Below, piece after piece: positions 44,978 to 53,100 of a stretch of 64,000 nt of DNA. The position numbers and the translations under genes were made by a program. Under the pieces are notes generated by a model that did not search any database, was not told where the DNA came from, and was given only the letters and a program-made list of their open reading frames with translations. Numbering within the stretch: position 1 is the first letter of the stretch; every line of letters begins with the position of its first letter. Origin of the DNA: CAIQJJ01 sp964606085 (GTDB lineage: Bacteria > Chloroflexota > Anaerolineae > Anaerolineales > UBA4823); assembly GCA_964606085.1 (NCBI GenBank), contig CAZSFD010000015.1, positions 1 through 64,000 of the forward strand, given 5' to 3'.

Positions 44978-45652
44978 TCAGTGGGTCAGTTCGATCAGCC
45001 GTTGCAAGACCTGGGCGGCATCTAATGGGTCGGAATCGAGCAGGATGGCATCGTCGGCGGGGCGCAGCGGGGCGATGGCACGCGTCGAGTCGATCTCGTC
45101 GCGGCGGCGCATGGCGGCCAGGATGCTTTCCAGGTGGCTGTCTTCGCCGCGCGCCTGTTGTTCTTGCCAGCGGCGGCGGGCGCGTTCTTCAGCAGATGCG
45201 TCGAGGTAGATTTTCAGGTCTGCTTCGGGCAGCACCACCGTGCCGATGTCGCGCCCCACCATCACCACCTGGCCGCGCAACCCGATGCGGCGCTGCTGCA
45301 CCGTCATGGCGGCGCGCACACCCGCATAGGCCGATACCACCGAGACGTTGGCGTCTACCTGGGGGGTGCGGATTTGCCAGGTGGCGTCGCGCCCATCTAC
45401 CAACACGTCGCAAATGCGGCCATCGGCCTGCGAGGGGGGGCGCACGTCAATCTGAATTTCTTCTGCTAAAGCGGTGACGGCGGCTTCATCTTGCAGGTCG
45501 AGCGCTCGCTCCAGCCCGGCCCAGGTGACGGCGCGGTACATCAGGCCGGTGTCGAAGAACAGGTAGCCGAGGTGGTCGGCCAGTTGCTTGCCAACGGTAG
45601 ATTTGCCCGATGCCGCCGGGCCGTCTATGGCGATGATGGCGGGGGTGGTCAT
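44978..45652 (-). CDS. cmk: Cytidylate kinase
   Basis: Phosphorylates CMP and dCMP with ATP. 224 residues, normal length. P-loop 'DGPAASGKSTVGKQLA', early motif 'FDTGLMYRAVTW', the CMP-binding aspartate/arginine region 'VVMVGRDIGTVVLPEADLKI' and LID 'DASAEERARRRW' with 'RRRDEIDSTRAIAPL'. The ATG at 45652 immediately follows the stop of the upstream membrane-protein gene, and sdaA follows after 5 bp. Confidence 0.96.
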   Translation of the reverse strand: MTTPAIIAIDGPAASGKSTVGKQLADHLGYLFFDTGLMYRAVTWAGLERALDLQDEAAVTALAEEIQIDVRPPSQADGRICDVLVDGRDATWQIRTPQVDANVSVVSAYAGVRAAMTVQQRRIGLRGQVVMVGRDIGTVVLPEADLKIYLDASAEERARRRWQEQQARGEDSHLESILAAMRRRDEIDSTRAIAPLRPADDAILLDSDPLDAAQVLQRLIELTH

Positions 45653-45653
45653 G

Positions 45654-47462
45654 TTATTCTTCCACGATGGCGGCGGGGAACAGGTCGCCGCGCGCCCAAA
45701 GGATGATCGAAGAGGACGCCAGCGGGGCGTCGCGAAAGGCCAGCCAGGGCAGCCAATCGGGCGGCAGCGCGCCGACCCAGGCGGGGCGAAACTCCCAGGC
45801 GAAATCCTGGCCGAGGTAGCTGCTGGAGCTTTGCAGCCCGGCGTCGTCTTGCCGGGTGATGACGATGGCGGGCTGTTCGGTGACGGCCAGTTGGGCGACG
45901 AACTGGGTGTTGGGGAAGTCGCGCAAGGCCCAGCGCAGGCTGGGCGTATCTACGGTGGAGACGATGTCAATGGCGGTGGGGATGCCGGTGTGGGCGTTGG
46001 AAAGGTGCTGCACCGTTTTGATGACCAAATCCACCTGCCCGACGGCGGGAGGCGTATCCCACAGTTCGTAGGTGCTGGCGGGGCGCATCTGGCTGCCCCA
46101 GAAGGTGGCGGCCAGCAAAGAGAGCGCCCCGGCCGCGGTCACGGCCCAGGCCATGCCCTGGCGTGCCAACCCGACCGACCAGCCGAAGCCAACCATCAAC
46201 GTGGCGATGGCGGCCATCGCCAGCACACCGGCGCTCAGCAGCAAGCCGAGTGTTTGCTCTGTGCCGAAATTGCTCAGGCCCAGGGCGCTGATGCGGTCGG
46301 TGATATTTTGGATGAGCGGGGTGATGCTGAAACCGTAGTTGCGCAGGCCGAGGATGTTCATGCGCCAAACGGCGAACAAGATGAACAGGAAGGTGGCGTG
46401 GAGCAGGGCCAACGGGCGCAGCGCCTGGTCTTCGGGGGCGGGCTGCCAGGTCTCGGCCAGCGCCCAGGCGGCCAGCGTCCACAGCGGTATGAGCATCCAG
46501 GCGATGTCGCTGATGTGGTGGGCGGGGTAAAGCAGGGCCAGCAGCAAGGCGACCAGCAGCCACAGGCTTAGCCATTGGAACGTAACCTCGCGCTGCCGCC
46601 ACGCCAGGTAGATTCCTACCAGGCCAAACAGGAGCGGCAGGCTTTCATAGGCCAGCAGCGCTGCCAGCGGCGTGGTGGGGGCGATGAGTGAAGCGTTGCT
46701 CCACCCGCTTAAGAAGCTGGTCAGGCTGGCGGCCAGCCCCGAAAGGCCGAGCGGGTAAGCCAGGAAGATGGTTGCCACGGTGACGGTCGTGATGGCCAGG
46801 GTCAGCAGGGCCTGGCGCAGTGTGTTTGGCCTGGGCGTGGGGCTTTCTTCGTTCGGGGGCAATTCAGCTTCTGCGCGGTTGCCGAGTGGGGCGAGCCAAT
46901 CGGCTTTTTGCAGCAGGACGATCAGGCCGTAGGCCAGCCCCAACCCCAGCGCGCCGATGAAAACCGCCGGGCCGCCCAACAGCGCCAGGCCGCCCAACAC
47001 ACCCGCCAGGATGGGACGCCCCGCATACAGGGCGGCCCCAGCCAGGGCCAGGCACACCACCGCCGGGATATTGCTGCCCGCCTGGCGCGACAGCACCGTC
47101 AGCGTGGGGTCAACCGCCAGGCCGAAGGCCAGCACGATGGCGGCGTTGCGCGGGAAGTCCAGCCGTCCTCCCGCCATGCGCAGCAAGGCCGGGAAGAAGA
47201 CAATCAGGCTGCCAAGCAGCGCCGGCACCAGGCGGGCCAGGGCATTGGTGGCATGGAGCATGGTGAGCAGCAGGCCGGTGAGCATGACATACCCCGGCTG
47301 CGCGCCGATTTCGACCGTGCCGCGGCTCAAGTCGTAGGCTTGCATGGCCCATTGAGCTTCGTGATCGGCCAGCGGAAAGGCGCCCAGGTTGAGCAGGCGC
47401 ACAGCCAGGGCGAGGCAGAAGGCGAGGAGATAGAAATGGGTTTCAGAAAAACGAGGGCGCAT
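45654..47462 (-). CDS. GT39-like GT-C membrane protein
   Basis: A 602-residue polytopic protein with about a dozen membrane helices and an early luminal acidic motif 'LADHEAQWAMQAYD' following the first helix, as in GT-C glycosyltransferases that use polyprenyl-phosphate sugars. It resembles a family that occurs with DUF2298 proteins in Chloroflexota and archaea (TIGR03663-like; from memory). Donor and acceptor are not known. The stop is 1 bp from the cmk start, and it lies 10 bp after the DUF2298 gene, so it shares their transcript. Confidence 0.7.
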   Translation of the reverse strand: MRPRFSETHFYLLAFCLALAVRLLNLGAFPLADHEAQWAMQAYDLSRGTVEIGAQPGYVMLTGLLLTMLHATNALARLVPALLGSLIVFFPALLRMAGGRLDFPRNAAIVLAFGLAVDPTLTVLSRQAGSNIPAVVCLALAGAALYAGRPILAGVLGGLALLGGPAVFIGALGLGLAYGLIVLLQKADWLAPLGNRAEAELPPNEESPTPRPNTLRQALLTLAITTVTVATIFLAYPLGLSGLAASLTSFLSGWSNASLIAPTTPLAALLAYESLPLLFGLVGIYLAWRQREVTFQWLSLWLLVALLLALLYPAHHISDIAWMLIPLWTLAAWALAETWQPAPEDQALRPLALLHATFLFILFAVWRMNILGLRNYGFSITPLIQNITDRISALGLSNFGTEQTLGLLLSAGVLAMAAIATLMVGFGWSVGLARQGMAWAVTAAGALSLLAATFWGSQMRPASTYELWDTPPAVGQVDLVIKTVQHLSNAHTGIPTAIDIVSTVDTPSLRWALRDFPNTQFVAQLAVTEQPAIVITRQDDAGLQSSSSYLGQDFAWEFRPAWVGALPPDWLPWLAFRDAPLASSSIILWARGDLFPAAIVEE

Positions 47463-47472
47463 GGCGGGTTCC

Positions 47473-50070
47473 TTATGGCACGCGGTAGATCACAACATTC
47501 TCTTGATTATAAACAGGTTCAAGGATGGCATCGAATTTTCGCTGCACGTTTTCGGCGGAGCAGGCGGCGCGTGATGATTTGCAGGTCTGGCTGATGTAGC
47601 TCAATTCGGTCGGGCCGATGATGACGTAATCCACCTTCCAGTCGCGCAGCAGTTGCAGGGCTTCTTGGGGGCCGGTGGTGCTGTAAATGGTCTGGATGAC
47701 AGCTTCGCGTTGGCCCTGTTCGTTGTAGTTGCCGCGCCATTGCAGTTCGTGGGCAGCCCAACCGAGCAGGGCTGGCAGGCCGGTGAAGGTGCTGATGCGG
47801 CCTTTGTAATCGTACGATCCGCCCGGCGCTTCGAGGATAACCGGCACGCCGTAGGGGTTGTCGTGCCGGGAGCGGCCAGCGTTGGCGCGCAGCCATTCGA
47901 TGGCGGCCCAGTCGGCGGGGTTTTCGCGGGCGATGGAAGATGAACCATCCAGATTGGGGGTGATGGCGGTTTTGTCGGTTTCGCCGGGGCCGCTCTGGAT
48001 CATCTGGCTGGTGAACTGGTTGGTTTTGGAGAGGGTCGCCATGAAGGGGTAGACCATGCCGCCCGCGACCAGAATCGTAGCGACAACCTGAAAAGCGGCG
48101 CGGAAGGCTTTGCCGGTGAGCGCCGCACCGCGTTCGTTGATCCACCAGATGGCGTAGGCGCTGGCCAGGCCGAGCATGATCCACGCCTGGTAGTAAAACT
48201 TGAAGATGGTGTTCATGCGCACGCCGAAGACATCGCGCAGGTAGATGAATTCGACGCTCAAGGTCAGGCCGAAGCCACAGAAGAGCAGCACGCTGGCGAA
48301 GAGCAGCCCGGCAGAGGGGCTGGCTTCGGGCTTGTGGGCGTTCCAATAGATGTTGGCGGCGGCGAGCGTGATCAGTGCCGTGAGCAGCAGAAACACCCAC
48401 GGGTCGGTCAGGCGGGCCAGGAGGATGGCCGGGATGGCCTGGTCCATCGGCAGGCCGGCCATCACTTCCTGCACGCCCGGATTGGCGATCTCGACCTCGA
48501 TCAATTGGCGAATGGCGCTGACCGCCGGGACGATCAGCAACAGCAGGCAGAACACGCCCATCGTCGCACCGATCACGCCCAACCATCCCAGCAGCGTTTT
48601 GCGGGCGGCGGGGGTTGCTTGAACATTGCGCCAGAAAACGACCAGGCAAAAGGTCAGCAAGATGAAGACGAACGGCCCAAACATCACCAGGTATTGCGGC
48701 ATCCGTGTCGGCGGCTGCAAATAGGGCAGGATGCCGCCCGCCTGCGATTGGAAGGAGACGTAGAACAGGATATACAGCAGCACCCCGGCCACCGCCAACC
48801 CGACGGCGAGGGCGGCCACGCGGCCCACCAGTTCCCCGTCCAGCCGGGGGCGCAGCGTGTACAGCCCCACGCCAAACGCCAGCGCCGTGACAACGAGGTA
48901 GATCGGCAAATCCCAGGTGTTGAGGAAGCCCAACGCTCCCAGGCAGAAGGCGTAGCCGAGGAAATAGGCCCAGTTGCCGTCGAAGGCGGCCAGCGGATGC
49001 CACCATGGCGATTGCTGCTCGTTGATTGCCGATTGCCGGTTGAGAACGGCGCGCAGCAGGTTGAGCGCCAGGGCGATGGCGAGCAGGACGAAGGGCAGGT
49101 TGTTGACGTGGGGGTGGTTGTCGCCGAGCAGGAAGCTGAAAAAGGGGAACTCGGTGATATTGGGGTTATCCAACGGCACGCCGTCGAGGTTGCTATCGAG
49201 GATGACGCGCGAGGCGCGCCACCACCACCAACTGAGGTCATTGCCGATGTAAAACGAGCCATGCACCGGCGAGCCAACCAGCCCGTGGATGTTCAGCCAT
49301 TCAAAGAAGGCTTTGGGCAGCCAGCCGGTGGCGTACAGGCTTTCGACCAGCCCCTCCAGGTTGCCCATCAGCACCACGAACAGCGCTCCGAGCAGCCCGT
49401 AGGTGATCGGCTGGTCGTCACGTTGGTGGGCCGGGATCAGGTTGGAGACCACGCCGAACGCGCCCACGGCGGTCAGGGCGAAGAGCAGGGCGTCATACAG
49501 GTCGAAGCCGATACCCACTGGCGCGGCGGAAAGCCGGGTGAGAATGCCCATCATCACGTAGCCGAAATAGTAGTAGGAAATCGAAAAGCCTGAAAGGTAA
49601 GGGTCGAGCGGGGGGAAGCGCGGACTGTTGAGAATGCCGTTGAGGAAGGCCATCTCCATAAATTTCTCGCCGCCGGCCGAGGCGATCTTGAAGGTGGTGT
49701 ACGCTCGCACCGCTGCCCAGGCCACGAACGCCAGCAGGAACAGCACTTCCACGGCGATGATGCGGGCCTTCTGGCTGCGCAAAAAATCGAACATGGCCCG
49801 CGGCGACTCGCCCTGTTTGTTTGCCACCCACAGCAGCGTCCCCGAAATGCCCGCCGTCGCCAGCCAGGCGATGACGATGCCGCCGCTCGAATGGGTCAGC
49901 ACGCCCGTCAGCGCCCCCATCCACAGCAGATAACTCACCAGCAGCAGCCCCAATGCCTTGGCAAAGGCATAGCCGCGGTCAGGCAGCCAGCGAAACAGGT
50001 GATAAGCCGTGGGCAGCGCCGCCAGCCCGAAAAGTTGAAGGATAAGCCACCAGATGAAGAGGTAGAGCAT
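47473..50070 (-). CDS. DUF2298 (Chlor_Arch_YYY) membrane protein
   Basis: An 865-residue polytopic protein with about 16-18 helices. The family hallmark is the tyrosine-rich stretch 'FSISYYYFGYVMMGIL', with 'FPFFSFLLGDNHPHVNNLPF' and a C-terminal soluble tail. The family resembles GT-C glycosyltransferases by topology, but its reaction is not established. The start at 50070 is used: the upstream in-frame codons to 50154 encode only the octamer-repeat peptide 'NHPLTQSPNHLIH'. A paralogous domain is fused to a GT39 domain in the next upstream gene. Confidence 0.85.
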   Translation of the reverse strand: MLYLFIWWLILQLFGLAALPTAYHLFRWLPDRGYAFAKALGLLLVSYLLWMGALTGVLTHSSGGIVIAWLATAGISGTLLWVANKQGESPRAMFDFLRSQKARIIAVEVLFLLAFVAWAAVRAYTTFKIASAGGEKFMEMAFLNGILNSPRFPPLDPYLSGFSISYYYFGYVMMGILTRLSAAPVGIGFDLYDALLFALTAVGAFGVVSNLIPAHQRDDQPITYGLLGALFVVLMGNLEGLVESLYATGWLPKAFFEWLNIHGLVGSPVHGSFYIGNDLSWWWWRASRVILDSNLDGVPLDNPNITEFPFFSFLLGDNHPHVNNLPFVLLAIALALNLLRAVLNRQSAINEQQSPWWHPLAAFDGNWAYFLGYAFCLGALGFLNTWDLPIYLVVTALAFGVGLYTLRPRLDGELVGRVAALAVGLAVAGVLLYILFYVSFQSQAGGILPYLQPPTRMPQYLVMFGPFVFILLTFCLVVFWRNVQATPAARKTLLGWLGVIGATMGVFCLLLLIVPAVSAIRQLIEVEIANPGVQEVMAGLPMDQAIPAILLARLTDPWVFLLLTALITLAAANIYWNAHKPEASPSAGLLFASVLLFCGFGLTLSVEFIYLRDVFGVRMNTIFKFYYQAWIMLGLASAYAIWWINERGAALTGKAFRAAFQVVATILVAGGMVYPFMATLSKTNQFTSQMIQSGPGETDKTAITPNLDGSSSIARENPADWAAIEWLRANAGRSRHDNPYGVPVILEAPGGSYDYKGRISTFTGLPALLGWAAHELQWRGNYNEQGQREAVIQTIYSTTGPQEALQLLRDWKVDYVIIGPTELSYISQTCKSSRAACSAENVQRKFDAILEPVYNQENVVIYRVP

Positions 50071-50099
50071 GGAATAACCTGTTGGGGGGAGATGGATCA

Positions 50100-50140
50100 G
50101 GTGATTGGGTGATTGGGTGAGTGGGTGATTAGGTGAGCAG
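50100..50140. repeat. Period-8 GTGATTGG array before DUF2298 gene
   Basis: Five units (GTGATTGG, GTGATTGG, GTGAGTGG, GTGATTAG, GTGAGCAG) lie in the 76-bp spacer between two genes of the same operon. Confidence 0.75.
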
Positions 50141-50146
50141 GCGATC

Positions 50147-53100
50147 CTAATCACCTACCACTTCATAAATCACCATCTCCCGATCCCGATAGACTTCTTG
50201 CCAGAGATCGCCGTTCAGTCCGTCGAACTTGGCGAGGCCGGGGCCGGGGTAGAAGGCGTGTTCGAGTTGGCCGACGATGACGTAGCCAACCTGATATTTT
50301 TCGAGAAATTCGAGGGCGGTTTGGCGGTCGAGCGTTTCGTAGAAGGTGCGCACCTCGATGCTGCGCAGGGCCACGCGGCTGCCCGGCACCACGGCGCGCT
50401 GTTGTTCTTGATGCCACTGCCACCCGACGATGGTGGGCAGGCCGGTGTAGATGGAGAAGCGCGAGAACCACTGGTATTGAATGCCTTCGGTGGCCGCCTC
50501 GACGATGGTGGGCGAGCCGACGACATTTTCTTGCAGCCAGCGGATGGCGTGGTAATCCTGGCTCAGATCGAGTTCGACGTATTGATCCTCGTCGCGGGCG
50601 GTGTTGCCGTAGGTGGCCGTTTGCATGTAGGTCATGCCATCCAGCGTGTGCGGGGCGGTTGGCACCATGCGGTCGTCTATTTTGGCGTTGCCAGCCAGCA
50701 CGGTGTAGGTGGCGGCCATCGCCACCAGCACGCCAAAGGCCGCCTTCCAGCCCAACCGCCAGGCCGCCGCCCATGAGGGGATGGAAGGCCATAGCCAGCC
50801 GATCAGCGCTCCGCCGCACACCGAGAAGATCGTCCACGCTTGCAGGTAGAATTTGAACACCATGTTCATGCGCCCAATGTCGCCGACGATGACGATCATC
50901 TCGACCATCAGGGTGACGACGAAGGCCGTGCCGAGCAGGAACAGCACCAGCCGTTTGGCATCGGGCAGCGCCGGGCGCAGCAATAACACGCCGGCCCAGG
51001 CGGCCAGCAGCAGCACGAACCAGGTGATGGAAGCCTGGAAATAGAGCGTGATGCCGGCGATCAGCATCACCAGCAGACCCAGGGCGGCGTAAATCCAGGG
51101 CTGGTAAGGCGCTAACTTGCGCAGATGCGAAAGCGGCGTGGCGGCCATCCAGTCGCGCGCTTCCCAGGCCAGCCAGGTGACAATGACGAACAGGAACAGC
51201 CCCCAATGGGTGATGTAGGCCGCTAACGGGGTATGCGTCCCTTTCCAGATATCAACCTTCGTATAGCCAGCGCCGTACCACTGGGCGTAGGGCTGATAGA
51301 GCAGCACCGCCAGCCCGGCCAGCAGGCCCGCCGAAACGATTGCCGCCACAATGCGCCGGCTGGCGGTGGGCAACTGGCTGATCAGCGGCAGGTCGCTGCC
51401 ATCGAAGTAGCGCAGTTGTGCATAAACCACCGCACACAGGCCAATCGCCAGATAGGTCGGGAAGTCCCAGGTGTTCGTCGGCCACAGCGCCCCAATGGCC
51501 AGCGCCCCAAAAAAGAAACTGACGCCGCTGAACACGATATTCGATATTCGATATTCGCTATTCGCTTGCCGCTCACTCCTGCTTAGGATGCACGATACCA
51601 CCCAGGCCAGCGCCAGCAGCGTGATGGGCAGCACCCACAGGTGGGCGTGCGGGTCGGCGTATAGAAATGTGAAGAAGGGGAACTCGGTGATTGGCTCGAC
51701 ATCACCCGGCGCGGGGATGGCGCGGCTGGGCACCCAATATAGGTCGCCTGGGTACAGCGGCAGCGCTTGACCGCCGATGGCCTTCAAGGCCCCTTCCGCC
51801 GCCCACGCATAGAACTGCAAGACATTGGCCGAAGCCACCTCCTCCGACGGGGCCACCATGCGCGCCCAGGCGCTCAACACCACGCCGGGCGTCGCCAAAT
51901 TGCCCAGCACCACCATTACCAGCGCCGCGGCCAGTCCGGCGATGGCGGCCGGGGAGAGGGTGGGAAGTTTGAAGGCCGGTTGGGAAATTGAAGGTTGAAG
52001 GTTGAAGGTTAGCTCATCAGCCGCCGACAAACTTTCAACCTGCCCACTTTCAACCTGCTCACTGCCAACTTGCCCACTTTCAACCTGCCCACTGTCAACC
52101 TGCTCACTGTCAACTTGCCCGCCATCAACCTGCCCACTGTCAACCTGCTCACTGCCAACTTGCCCACTGTCAACCTGCTCACTGTCAACTTGCCCGCCAT
52201 CAACCTGCCCACTGCCAACTTTCTCACCGTCATCCTGCCCGCCTCTGACCGCCGCCACCAAATTCCACGCCACGCTAAACGCCCCCAGTCCCGTCATGGC
52301 AAACCACATCGGCAGGATGATGTTGTACGCAATCGAAGGCACGATGCCCAGCCACTTCACCATCACCGAGGCCACCATGAAGCCATAGTAATAATAGTTC
52401 AGGTAGCCGCCGGCAAACCACGGGTCGTAGGGCGGGAAGACCGTGCTTTTGATCACCGCGTTGAAATAGGCAAAGTCCATCGGCTTCTCGCCGCCCTTGT
52501 ACGGATGCCACAGGTCGGGGTTGCCCAGGCGAATCAGCAGATCGAAGACGAAGAAGGCCAGGAACAAGCCCTCGATAGCCAGGAAGTAGCGGCGCTTCTC
52601 ATGCAGCTCGCGGCCCAGTTCTTCGCGTTGAACATAGGCCAGCAGCGCGCTCACGGCGATCAGCACCAGCAGCATGACCGTGATCGTCAGGCGTGTGTAG
52701 GCGATGCCCGCCGACCCGGCCACCCACACCAGCCACGCCAGCAAAATCAGTCCGGCGATGCGTGCCAGCGGGTAACCGCGGTCTTGCAGGCCGGGCAGGG
52801 CGGCACGCACGATGGGATAGGCCGCCCAGCCGAGCAGCAGGATGGCGAGGTAATAGATCACCAGCCCCAACGCCGGGAAGCGGTTGATCAGGTTATCGTA
52901 GCTGAAAAGCTCGCTCCAGGTTCCGCCCGTCAATTGGCGCAGCCAACGCTCGGCGGGCATCATCAAATCCGCCGGGTTGCTGCCAGCTTTCTTCGGCGTC
53001 AGGTGAATCACCTGGTTCAAATCTACCGCGTTCAGCACCGCGCTCGTTTTTTGCGGGCTGTATTGCGTGGTTTTCTTGAAGATCATCACTTTCGGATGAT

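Noticed and set aside
50071..50154. N-terminal extension of the DUF2298 protein
   Set aside because: The extra residues are a translation of the GTGATTGG array; the first membrane helix begins at the ATG at 50070.
52030..52222. Possible CRISPR array
   Set aside because: Units are 15 bp and contiguous without unique spacers, and they are in frame in a protein gene.
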